DNA from: Actinomycetes bacterium
GTDB lineage: Bacteria > Actinomycetota > Humimicrobiia > Humimicrobiales > Humimicrobiaceae
Assembly (NCBI GenBank): GCA_030609215.1
Contig: JAUWCR010000010.1
Span: 1 to 13,552 of the forward strand
Reading direction: 5' to 3'
DNA length: 13,552 nt
Of the stretch, positions 1 to 6,472 are shown piece by piece. Numbering within the stretch: the first letter of the stretch is position 1; each line of letters opens with the position of its first letter. The notes under the pieces were generated by a model. The model was not told the DNA's origin. It did no database searches and saw only the letters and a program-made list of their open reading frames with translations. A program made the position numbers and the translations under genes.

Positions 1-1028
1 GGGAAGCTGCAAGAAATACCTTCTCCGGCATGGCGGGTTCCTTTAAAGGAACCTCACTTGGAGAAAAAGCAATTTTTTGGCAGGCAAAATGCTGCAATAA
101 AATTGGAGAAAACGACCAGGCAATTCAGCTGTATAAAAACATAATTAACCTAAACAGCTTTTCTTATTATACTTTTGCCTCAAGGAAAAATCTTGAAGAA
201 TTACAAGAACAAGTACAAATTCAGCAAATTAACACTTCAGCATATCCGCACAATCCTGAAATTGCTAAAATAATTCCAGATGTTTATAAGAATTTAGAAA
301 TTGATGGAAGTGAAAATCATGAGGATATAAACCATATCGAAAAAGCAAAAGAGCTATTGCAGCTTGAGCTTTATACAAGCGCATCCCTGGAAATAGAAGC
401 AGGCAGTACTGAACTTGAAAAAGATTCGGTGAAAATCCTTGAGGTATCAACACTATACCTTCTGGCAAAAGATTACATCAGTTCACAAAAACTTATAAGT
501 AAATATTATTCCACACTCAAATCAGATCTAAGCAGCCCATATAAAGACTATTTTTATTACCTTTCCTATCCCTATGGCTACAGGGATTATGTTGATTACT
601 ATAGTGCTCAAAATAATATAGATCCTTTATTTACACTTGCAGTAATAAGAGAAGAAAGCAGATTTCAGCCTGAAGTCGGCTCATTTGCAGGAGCATTAGG
701 TCTTATGCAGATTATACCATCTACAGGACAGGGTATTGCCAATCAAATAGGAATATCCGACTTTGACAGCAGCATGCTACTTGACCCTGAAACCAGTATA
801 AAGATGGGGACCTTTTACCTAAGACAACAGTTAAATAGTTTTAGTGAAAATAAATTTTATACATGCGGTGCTTATAACGGCGGTCCTGGAGCTATGAGTA
901 AATGGATTGCAAGTCGAGGCAATAAAGATATAGACGAATTTATAGAAAACATACCATATGATGAAACCAGAAAATATATAAAGAAAGTAATGGGAAGCTA
1001 TTATTTTTATCAGATTCTGTATCCATAA
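1..1028 (+). CDS. Soluble lytic murein transglycosylase, 5'-truncated by window
   Basis: Cleaves the glycan strands of peptidoglycan outside the cytoplasm, leaving 1,6-anhydromuramic ends (family knowledge, GH23/SLT). The reading frame is open from base 3 with no stop before the ATG at 30, and residues before that ATG read on as the same protein, so the true start lies outside the window. About the first 60 visible residues look like the TPR-like helical repeats of Slt70-type enzymes (WQAKCCNKIGENDQAIQLYKNI, with SYYTFAS). The catalytic SLT domain fills roughly 580-1020. It shows the ES motif in IREESRF (catalytic Glu codon at 654-656), the GLMQ motif (GALGLMQIIPST), and the AYNGGPG motif, all intact. 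The protein ends right after the domain, as expected. No signal peptide can be seen because the N-terminus is missing. It is on the opposite strand from the metabolic cluster and has no clear functional link to it. Confidence 0.92.
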   Translation, partial: EAARNTFSGMAGSFKGTSLGEKAIFWQAKCCNKIGENDQAIQLYKNIINLNSFSYYTFASRKNLEELQEQVQIQQINTSAYPHNPEIAKIIPDVYKNLEIDGSENHEDINHIEKAKELLQLELYTSASLEIEAGSTELEKDSVKILEVSTLYLLAKDYISSQKLISKYYSTLKSDLSSPYKDYFYYLSYPYGYRDYVDYYSAQNNIDPLFTLAVIREESRFQPEVGSFAGALGLMQIIPSTGQGIANQIGISDFDSSMLLDPETSIKMGTFYLRQQLNSFSENKFYTCGAYNGGPGAMSKWIASRGNKDIDEFIENIPYDETRKYIKKVMGSYYFYQILYP

Positions 1029-1123
1029 TTCATAATTGCTCTAGATATAATAGAAAAACATAAAATGTAGTGCCGTGAAATTTAGCATTTGAACTTAAAT
1101 TTTCATTTTAATCATTTTAACAA

Positions 1124-1153
1124 TTGACAAAATATTATTTAATGTTCTATAAT
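1124..1153 (+). promoter_or_regulatory. Strong sigma70-type promoter of the MNT/HEPN pair
   Basis: A perfect -35 box TTGACA lies at 1124-1129 and a perfect -10 box TATAAT at 1148-1153, with an 18-nt spacer. Transcription would start near 1160, about 35 nt upstream of the ATG at 1196. The -10 box is embedded in the perfect 11-bp palindrome CTATAATATAG (1147-1157). A wider inverted repeat, GTTCTA (1144-1149) and TAGAAC (1176-1181), brackets the -10 box and the start site. This is where an autorepressing wHTH antitoxin would be expected to bind; the operator role is inference. Confidence 0.8.
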
Positions 1154-1195
1154 ATAGTACAGTTGTCCTATAAATTAGAACGAAGAAGAGGAAAC

Positions 1196-1831
1196 ATGTT
1201 AATACCAGTAAAAAGAAAAAAAATATTAGAAGTTTTTTTAAAAGATCCTTTCAAAGAAATACACCTTAGAGAAATTGCTCGCTTGTCAAAAGTTTCATTA
1301 AATAATGTGGACAATTCGATGCGTTTATTCATGAAAGATAATATTTTTATGAGGCGAGATGTTTCTAACATGACCTTTTTCATGCCTAATTTGGAAAATG
1401 AAACTCTTTTAAAAATTTTTGAATTATTAGAACTAGAGAAGAAAAAAAATTTTTATTATAAAAATAAAAATATTGCTAGATTATTGCAGGAATATACAAA
1501 AAATGTAATAGACTTATCAAATAATAAAATCCAATCGGTGATACTTTTTGGCTCAGTAGCAAGAGGTGAATGGAACAAATATAGCGATATAGATATATTA
1601 GCAATTGTTCCAGAGAAGGATAAAGATATAATTACAGTATTAAACGAAGCAAAAATAGATGTAAGTCCGCTATTAGAGATAAGACCAATAAGTACCACAA
1701 TTAAAAATTTTATAGAAGGTTTTAGAAAAAAAACTGAATTCTACGATGAACTTTGGAAAGACAGAGTAGTCTTATACAATGAATTTCTGTTTTGGCAGAT
1801 GATTAAAGAAGGAGGGAAATTACATGCCTAA
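1196..1831 (+). CDS. wHTH-fused minimal nucleotidyltransferase (MNT), probable antitoxin
   Basis: A 211-aa protein. Residues about 5-60 form a winged-helix region (KKILEVFLKDP, IHLREIARLSKVS). Residues about 112-140 carry the nucleotidyltransferase signature: G119-S120, ten residues, then D131-I-D133 (FGSVARGEWNKYSDIDIL), the metal-binding GSx10DxD motif of the polymerase-beta superfamily. Family knowledge: such MNT proteins pair with HEPN proteins and in characterised MntA-HepT pairs neutralise the toxin by adenylylation. Start choice: an upstream TTG at 1124 is in frame but is the -35 box of a near-perfect promoter, so it cannot be translated from that promoter. The ATG at 1196 has AGAGGAA just upstream (1187-1193). 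It overlaps the HEPN gene by 8 nt, so the two are probably translationally coupled. The wHTH fusion suggests it also represses its own promoter. The gene is very AT-rich. It could instead be a non-toxic regulatory nucleotidyltransferase. Confidence 0.85.
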   Translation: MLIPVKRKKILEVFLKDPFKEIHLREIARLSKVSLNNVDNSMRLFMKDNIFMRRDVSNMTFFMPNLENETLLKIFELLELEKKKNFYYKNKNIARLLQEYTKNVIDLSNNKIQSVILFGSVARGEWNKYSDIDILAIVPEKDKDIITVLNEAKIDVSPLLEIRPISTTIKNFIEGFRKKTEFYDELWKDRVVLYNEFLFWQMIKEGGKLHA

Positions 1832-2321
1832 ATATATTGATAAAGTTTTACATGAATGTTTTCATCCCAAAAAAGGCAAATCTAATCTTAGAAGGATACA
1901 TATGAATATTGAAAGAGGAAAACAGCATATTAAAAAAGCACATAGTAATTTGCGAGCTATGAAAATAATGTTTGATAATAATTTATTTGATTGGACAATT
2001 ATTTGTGGATACTATGCTATGTATCACGCCTTATTAGCATCATTATTTAAAATAGGTATCGAGGCTACAGCTCATTATTGTGCTATAGCAGCCTTTAAAA
2101 AATTTTATATTGATCGTGGTAAAGTAAAATCAGAATATATTAACTATATTAAAAATGCAAAACAGCTTGAGAAAAAATATTCAGAAGTTTTAGATAAAGC
2201 TCAAGAAAACAGGATCATCGAACAATATGGTGTTGATATTCTTAGTAATGATGATGCTGAACAGATTATAGAAGGTTCAGAGGATTTTGTTCTTAAAATA
2301 GAAGAAATATTAGCTGAATAA
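1824..2321 (+). CDS. HEPN-domain protein (UPF0332/PF05168-like), probable partner of MNT
   Basis: A 165-aa, all-helical protein of the HEPN type. The core runs from about residue 30 to the end: HIKKAHSNLRAMKIMFDNN, then DWTIICGYYAMYHALLASLFKIG, and the typical tail DDAEQIIEGSEDFVLKIEEIL. Its ATG overlaps the end of the upstream MNT gene by 8 nt and is preceded by the strong site GAAGGAGGG (from 1809), so coupled translation is likely. HEPN proteins are often metal-independent RNases in toxin-antitoxin or defence systems (family knowledge). The usual RX4-6H catalytic motif is not apparent: the expected position reads R130-I-I-E-Q-Y135-G, the R...Y form seen in UPF0332-type HEPN proteins. It may therefore be a toxin with a variant site, a target of the MNT partner, or a non-catalytic binding subunit. 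The first 25 residues (MPKYIDKVLHECFHPKKGK) are not typical of the domain, and their role is unknown. Confidence 0.82.
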   Translation: MPKYIDKVLHECFHPKKGKSNLRRIHMNIERGKQHIKKAHSNLRAMKIMFDNNLFDWTIICGYYAMYHALLASLFKIGIEATAHYCAIAAFKKFYIDRGKVKSEYINYIKNAKQLEKKYSEVLDKAQENRIIEQYGVDILSNDDAEQIIEGSEDFVLKIEEILAE

Positions 2322-2369
2322 ATGAGATTTTTATTGTAATTTTAATATTTTAGTGACTTCTGATTGGAT

Positions 2370-2411
2370 ATTCTGGCGAAATCGGACACCCATTCTGGTT
2401 TTCAACGGACA
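2370..2411. repeat. Two IS21-type terminal repeats
   Basis: Two imperfect direct repeats of 19 and 20 nt (2370-2388, 2392-2411), separated by 3 nt. Read on the minus strand they are TGTCCG...CCAGAAT. They match in the outer 6-7 bases at each end and differ in the middle. These are the expected transposase-binding repeats at an IS21-family terminus. Confidence 0.65.
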
Positions 2412-2501
2412 GTAAATAATTATTTTAATGAACACCTCTAAAACTAATCCATATCTCCATAATACACTATACAAAAACTAAAAAGATTCTGTCAATAAAA
2501 T

Positions 2502-2780
2502 TTATGTCTCCATAGTTGCCTCCTTTGCTTTAAATACCTTCCTCAAAGTGTCCCCATTTAGCTCAATCCTATAGGAGCTATTTATCAGCCTGTCACATAT
2601 GGCATCGGCAATGGTGGGGTCTCCTATCATCTCATGCCAGGAGGAAACAGGAAGCTGGCTGGTAATGATTGTCGACTTTAAACCGTGCCTGTCCTCAAGA
2701 AGTTCAAGAAACATTAGCCTTGAAGCCGTATCAAGCTTGCAAAGCCCAAAGCCAAGTCTTGAAGATTTTTTTGAAAGCAA
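2502..2780 (-). pseudogene. istB: istB fragment, IS21-family transposition helper ATPase (C-terminal part)
   Basis: The last 90 or so codons of an IstB-type helper ATPase. Recognisable segments in order are GLCKLDTASRLMFLELLEDRHG, STIITSQLPVSSWHEMIGD, and PTIADAICDRLINSSYRIEL. In a full IstB (about 250 aa) these follow the Walker B region. Here the Walker B acids expected just before FGL are replaced (RLGFGL), and everything upstream, including Walker A, is missing. The ATG-initiated frame MLSKKSS is a chance opening over the breakpoint. The gene cannot encode a working helper. It sits between IS21-type terminal repeats and the end of the DUF4143 ATPase gene, and shows that this spot has taken a transposon and then lost most of it. 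Confidence 0.85.
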
Positions 2781-2837
2781 CTAACCCAAACCGACAACTA
2801 GTTTATCAGAAATATGGGCCTCAGAATCTCCTGAGAA

Positions 2838-2859
2838 TATTACATTACAGGATGTAATA
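2838..2859. repeat. Inverted repeat TATTACAT-N6-ATGTAATA downstream of ATPase gene
   Basis: Perfect 8-bp arms (2838-2845 and 2852-2859) with the spacer TACAGG. The arms are identical to those of the palindrome in the ATPase promoter (4314-4332), which has a 3-nt spacer. The site lies in the gene-free stretch 2781-2971 between the istB fragment and the ATPase stop codon. A second small inverted repeat, CTCAG-N6-CTGAG (2820-2835), lies next to it. No U-tract follows either, so neither looks like an intrinsic terminator. Confidence 0.55.
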
Positions 2860-2971
2860 GAATAGGATATTTGCATACCATGAGATCAGAAAAATAAATA
2901 AACTACAAATGGTACCTGGAGAAGTCCAGAAAGCTTAGAGCAATTTCTGATAAATAAAAATATCGGGAATT

Positions 2972-4303
2972 TCATCCAATAAATTGATCGATCAATTCAG
3001 GCAGGCGGTCAACCAGGTAAAATGGTATTGATAGAAGCTCATATTTCTGTCCTGAAAATCTGTATGTTTCAACTTTTAAGCTGTCCCAGGATATTCTTAC
3101 AAGAATAACGTCCTTATTAGAACTCCTCATACTAAAAAGCGATCTCATTTTTAAGATATTACCTGATTTAACTTCAATACCGACCAGCTTGGAGCCATGC
3201 TGAATACAAAAATCAACCTCAGCGCTTCCTTCAGCTCGGTTTTTTGCCCAGTAATAAAATTCTATTTGTTTATGGACACCTCCGGCAATTATGCTTTGCC
3301 CTACAATTTGTTCCATTATTTTACCTTTATATCCCCCTGTAATTAATTCTTTATAGGCATTATTGATAAAATTTACCAGCCCTATATCAAGCCAGATCAT
3401 TTTCTTTGGGCGCTTTGGTTTAGGTATAATGGGCAATCTGGTTGAACTAACTGCCATGACCTGTCTTAACAGCATTACTTTTTCAACAGTATGGACAGCT
3501 TGAGACATTTCACGGCTGCGGTAAGAAGATCCACCAAAATTTTCATATTTAAAAAGTGAACCTGCCACTCTGGCGCCATATTCAATAACCTGTTCTAAAT
3601 ATTTATTTTCGCTATTTGATCTGGAATATTTTCTGATATCATCGATATATGCAGTATGGAGCCGGTTTAAAATAGTCTTTACTTCATCATAACTGCCTGT
3701 ATTTATATAACTATTTACAACTTCAGGCATTCCTCCGACGACTAAATAATCTCTATATAAATCGATTGTCAGATCTTTAAAATCAAACGGATTTCCCAGT
3801 TCAATATTCTTAAGAGATTGAAGCAGTGCGGTCTTTTTTTTGGCCTCTAGATACTCAAAAAAGGTCATTGGATATATATATTTATAGTCAACCCTGCCCA
3901 CAGGCATTGACCAGCTTTTATCAATTTTTGCTTCCAGCAATGAACCGGCAGCCATAATATGCAGTTGCGGTTTTTCTTCAGAAAAAAACCGTAAAAGCCC
4001 CATGATATTTTTTGATTCCTGAATTTCGTCAATGAAAAGCAGAGAGTTTCCCGGGAGTGCATTTTTATCAAAGAAAATAGATATTCTTTTTAAGAAATCC
4101 TCAACACTGATTGCTTTATCAAACACTGTCAGCTGGTCTTTTTTTTCCAGGTTAATTTCAATTACCTGGTTGAAGTTTTCCTGGCCAAATTTTCGAATAA
4201 CACTTGTCTTACCTACCTGCCTTGCTCCGCGTAAAATCAGTGGTTTTCTGATAGGGCTTTTTATCCACTTTTTAAATTCTATTTCAATATTACGATTAAA
4301 CAT
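2972..4303 (-). CDS. AAA-family ATPase with C-terminal DUF4143 (nuclease-like) domain
   Basis: A 443-aa protein of the widespread AAA_14/DUF4143 family, whose biological role is mostly unknown. Walker A is G26-ARQVGK-T33, Walker B is LLFIDEIQE (D92, E93), and the sensor region is MAAGSLLEA (about 117-125). The DUF4143 part follows from about residue 185 (LVVGGMPEVV). The C-terminus carries a PD-(D/E)XK-like set: E331 in GKIMEQIVG, D364 in AEVDF and E377-V-K379 in GIEVKSG, all present. The start MFNRNIEIEFKKW fits the family and no other start is needed. There is no Shine-Dalgarno sequence in front of the ATG, and TATAAT lies only 6 nt upstream, so the mRNA may be nearly leaderless. The gene stands alone, next to an IS21 scar, as these mobile-like ATPases often do. 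Nuclease activity is not assured from motifs alone. Confidence 0.9.
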   Translation of the reverse strand: MFNRNIEIEFKKWIKSPIRKPLILRGARQVGKTSVIRKFGQENFNQVIEINLEKKDQLTVFDKAISVEDFLKRISIFFDKNALPGNSLLFIDEIQESKNIMGLLRFFSEEKPQLHIMAAGSLLEAKIDKSWSMPVGRVDYKYIYPMTFFEYLEAKKKTALLQSLKNIELGNPFDFKDLTIDLYRDYLVVGGMPEVVNSYINTGSYDEVKTILNRLHTAYIDDIRKYSRSNSENKYLEQVIEYGARVAGSLFKYENFGGSSYRSREMSQAVHTVEKVMLLRQVMAVSSTRLPIIPKPKRPKKMIWLDIGLVNFINNAYKELITGGYKGKIMEQIVGQSIIAGGVHKQIEFYYWAKNRAEGSAEVDFCIQHGSKLVGIEVKSGNILKMRSLFSMRSSNKDVILVRISWDSLKVETYRFSGQKYELLSIPFYLVDRLPELIDQFIG

Positions 4304-4309
4304 AGTACC

Positions 4310-4337
4310 ATTATATTACATATAATGTAATAAACAA
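4310..4337 (-). promoter_or_regulatory. Putative promoter with palindromic operator for the ATPase gene
   Basis: On the minus strand a TATAAT box (4310-4315) sits 16 nt after TTGTTT (4332-4337). The spacer is almost exactly filled by the 19-bp palindrome TATTACATATAATGTAATA (4314-4332; 8-bp arms, 3-nt centre). The layout suits repression by a dimeric DNA-binding protein. The -35 match is weak, so the exact promoter is uncertain; the palindrome itself is certain. Confidence 0.5.
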
Positions 4338-4430
4338 GTACTAATTATAAACATCAGTTCTGAAGAATGATTATTTTAATTTTGATACAAAACAGGATTT
4401 ACTAAAAAGCATAATGTTATAAGTGTATTT

Positions 4431-4453
4431 AAAGTTCCCCTTTGGGGAATTTG
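4431..4453. repeat. Inverted repeat TTCCCC-TTT-GGGGAA in the AEC-ATPase spacer
   Basis: Perfect 6-bp arms (4435-4440, 4444-4449), extendable to 9 pairs through one G-T pair. This is the most G+C-rich hairpin in the spacer 4304-4525. It lies downstream of the AEC permease gene and could slow or end the long minus-strand transcript. However, the minus-strand sequence after it (ACTTTAAATACAC) has no real U-tract, so calling it an intrinsic terminator is weak. Confidence 0.35.
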
Positions 4454-4498
4454 AGCAGAGTACTAAAGGTACGAAGCCAGAGCAGTTGGTAGATTTTT

Positions 4499-4516
4499 GT
4501 TTACAAATTTGCAAAC
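4499..4516. repeat. Near-perfect palindrome GTTTACAAATTTGCAAAC
   Basis: An 18-bp palindrome with a single mismatched pair, 10 nt beyond the AEC permease stop codon. It is too AT-rich for a good terminator stem and is not followed by a U-tract on the minus strand. It may be a protein-binding site or part of an mRNA 3' end. The rest of the spacer (4304-4525) shows no gene. Confidence 0.35.
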
Positions 4517-4525
4517 ATTTAAAAT

Positions 4526-5476
4526 TTAAATTAATCTTAGCACAAGCAGCCAGACAGATATTGTTAAAGCTGACAATATTGTAGTTAAAATAAGAGCAGA
4601 AGATATTAATTTAGAATTAGAGTTGTATTCTTTACCCATAACAAAAGTCATTACAGCCAGCGGCATTGAAAATAATATAACAATCACATTTCTATCAAAA
4701 CCATCTACCCTAAATATAAATATGCAAAGTAAAAGCGCTACTAAAGGCAGGAGTATCAGCTTAGCAAAACTAATATATGATAACAGCTTTATATTATTCC
4801 TGATATGGAAAAATTTAAAAGAGGCACCAATCGACATTAATGCTACTGGTACTGCCAAACCAGATAAAATATCTAAAACATTAAACATTGGTGCTGGTAA
4901 AATAAAATTAAAATAAGATACAACTATCCCTAATGCAACTGCGATCATTATCGGATCCAGAACCAGACTTAATATTATCTTCTTTAATCTTACTTTCTCT
5001 TCATTTCTATCATGCATCATAAAAATTATTATTGTTAAGGCAATATTAACTGGAATTAAAAAAGCAATCACAATGCTGGCTTTAGCAATAGCCAGACTAC
5101 CGAAAGCTGCCAGCACAATAGGAAATCCCATAAATGTCATATTGCACCTAAAAGTTGAGACAATTATAGCTCCTTTTGTTTTATTATCAGTCTTAAATAA
5201 ATAAGTGGATAAAAAAATTAGCAATATAACTATAATATATGTTGTATATATTATTTTTATTATGTCAAAACTAAATATATCCGAAAACTTATACCTTGTT
5301 ATGCTTAAAAATATTATTGCAGGCATGCCGACATTATAGGCAAGCCTATTTAAAACTATTACAGAATCTTCCTTTAAAATGCCTTTCAGCCTTATAAAAT
5401 ATCCAAGTGCAATAATTATGAATATAGGACCTGTTATACTTAAAATTTCTAGTAACAATCCAAAAAAACCATTCAT
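4526..5476 (-). CDS. AEC-family permease (auxin efflux carrier-like transporter)
   Basis: A 316-aa integral membrane protein with about ten predicted hydrophobic segments, from FGLLLEILSITGPIFIIIALGYF at the N-terminus to SALTISVWLLVLRLI at the C-terminus. Family marks are the N-terminal LGYFIRLKGIL, then LNRLAYNVGMPAIIFLSI, and the central charged loop (MHDRNEEKVRLKK) that separates two five-helix halves, followed by the second-half motif LDILSGLAVPVALMSIGASF. Bacterial members export or import organic anions such as malate or malonate in the cases studied; the substrate here is unknown. The ATG is preceded by AGGAAAG and starts 8 nt after the polyprenyl synthase stop, so it is the last gene of the cluster. 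Its position suggests export or exchange of an organic acid connected with the upstream CoA ligases; this is inference. Confidence 0.85.
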   Translation of the reverse strand: MNGFFGLLLEILSITGPIFIIIALGYFIRLKGILKEDSVIVLNRLAYNVGMPAIIFLSITRYKFSDIFSFDIIKIIYTTYIIVILLIFLSTYLFKTDNKTKGAIIVSTFRCNMTFMGFPIVLAAFGSLAIAKASIVIAFLIPVNIALTIIIFMMHDRNEEKVRLKKIILSLVLDPIMIAVALGIVVSYFNFILPAPMFNVLDILSGLAVPVALMSIGASFKFFHIRNNIKLLSYISFAKLILLPLVALLLCIFIFRVDGFDRNVIVILFSMPLAVMTFVMGKEYNSNSKLISSALILTTILSALTISVWLLVLRLI

Positions 5477-5484
5477 CTGCTTTC

Positions 5485-6459
5485 CTAAACCTCCATATTA
5501 ATAGAATCACATATCTTTACCAAGCATGCTCTTCTATCTGCTCCTTTAATAGAATCTGCAACTTCTTTTGCTTTCTCTAAATAGTAATCAAATTTCTTTC
5601 TTGCAATCCTTACAGCACCAGTTTTAGATATCATATTTATAATTTTTACAACTTCCTTATCTGTTATTTTTTGCTTACTTAAAATCGGGCTGGCAATCTT
5701 TTTAAACTCTGTATCCCTTAAAGCATATATTAAAGGAAGGGTAACATTACCCTGTTTTATATCATTACCGGCAAGTTTGCGAACTTTGCCTGCTAATCTA
5801 TCAGGATTTATATCTAAAAGATCATCATTTATCTGAAAAGAAATTCCTAAATATTCTCCAAATTTTTTCATTCTTTCTATATCTTCCTTAGTAGAATTAG
5901 AAAGTATTCCGCCTAAAGCACAACTTAGCTTAAACAATGAAGAAGTTTTTTCACCTATTTTTTTAAAATAAATTTCTGTATTTTGCTTTAAATCTTTCTT
6001 AGTTTTTAACTGATCAAATTCTCCCTTAACAAGATTTTGAGAGGCAGCAGACATTTCTCTTAATATTTCAGAACTATTATACTTATTAAGAAGACAAAAT
6101 GTATGCGTAAACAGGTAATTGCCTACAAATTTCGCCGTTTCTTTATCATATATATTATGAATTGTTTTTTTCCCTCTCCTCAAAAACGATCTATCAATTA
6201 CATCATCATGTATAAGCGATGCTGTATGAATGATTTCTATTGAAGCAGCTGCAGGCAGTAAATAATCTATATTATAATTTTTATTCTTTGCACAAACTAA
6301 AAATAGTATAGGCCTTATTCTCTTACCCTTAACCATTAAAGTATTCACTATAGCTTCTTTCAATATCCCATCCAGGCTGTCAGCAAATTCTAAAAAGAAT
6401 TTTTCTAATTTTTTTATATCTTTTACTAAAAAATTAAAAATTTTTAATTTTTTTATCAC
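5485..6459 (-). CDS. Long-chain trans-polyprenyl diphosphate synthase (large, catalytic subunit)
   Basis: Condenses isopentenyl diphosphate with an allylic primer to make a long all-trans prenyl diphosphate, the usual quinone side-chain precursor. The 324-aa length is typical. Visible motifs are KGKRIRP (44-50), the first aspartate-rich motif in SLIHDDVIDR (D85, D86, D89) followed by RRGKKTIH, and the second in QINDDLLDI (D212, D213, D216). GNDIKQGNVTLPLIYAL follows (from 231). The small residues just before the first motif (HTASLIH) suit a medium or long product rather than geranylgeranyl or farnesyl. It starts at GTG 6459 with AAAGGA about 9 nt upstream, 13 nt after the preceding gene, which looks like a HepS-type small subunit. 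Together they may be a two-component synthase like HepS/HepT. Chain length cannot be read reliably from the sequence. Confidence 0.88.
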   Translation of the reverse strand: MIKKLKIFNFLVKDIKKLEKFFLEFADSLDGILKEAIVNTLMVKGKRIRPILFLVCAKNKNYNIDYLLPAAASIEIIHTASLIHDDVIDRSFLRRGKKTIHNIYDKETAKFVGNYLFTHTFCLLNKYNSSEILREMSAASQNLVKGEFDQLKTKKDLKQNTEIYFKKIGEKTSSLFKLSCALGGILSNSTKEDIERMKKFGEYLGISFQINDDLLDINPDRLAGKVRKLAGNDIKQGNVTLPLIYALRDTEFKKIASPILSKQKITDKEVVKIINMISKTGAVRIARKKFDYYLEKAKEVADSIKGADRRACLVKICDSINMEV

Positions 6460-6472
6460 AGAAATTTTCCTT

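Larger units (their letters stand above)
2361..2780 (-). mobile_element. Remnant of an IS21-family insertion sequence (istB end)
   Basis: Two related repeats lie just outside the stop of the istB fragment: ATTCTGGCGAAATCGGACA (2370-2388) and ATTCTGGTTTTCAACGGACA (2392-2411). Both share ATTCTGG at one end and CGGACA at the other. Multiple terminal repeats of this kind are typical of IS21 ends. Only the distal end plus the C-terminal part of istB remains; istA, the start of istB and the opposite end are absent. The outer boundary near 2354-2370 is uncertain (a TG is present at 2361), and the inner break lies near 2765-2780. Confidence 0.68.

Noticed and set aside
1124..1195. 24-residue N-terminal extension of the MNT protein
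   Set aside because: It begins on the -35 box of a near-perfect promoter and would precede the transcription start.
2669..2857. Plus-strand open frame of 62 codons (and a similar one at 2599-2784)
   Set aside because: Both lie antisense to the istB fragment, have no ribosome binding site and no recognisable content.
2982..2997. Perfect 16-bp palindrome AATTGATCGATCAATT
   Set aside because: It lies within the last codons of the ATPase gene (LIDQF) and has no second copy in the window; it may be coincidental.
4032..4325. Plus-strand open frame opposite the ATPase N-terminus
   Set aside because: A shadow of the ATPase gene; it reads through its promoter palindrome and shows no protein-like pattern.
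4435..4449. Rho-independent terminator of the minus-strand cluster
   Set aside because: The stem is good but no U-tract follows on the minus strand, so it is listed only as an inverted repeat.
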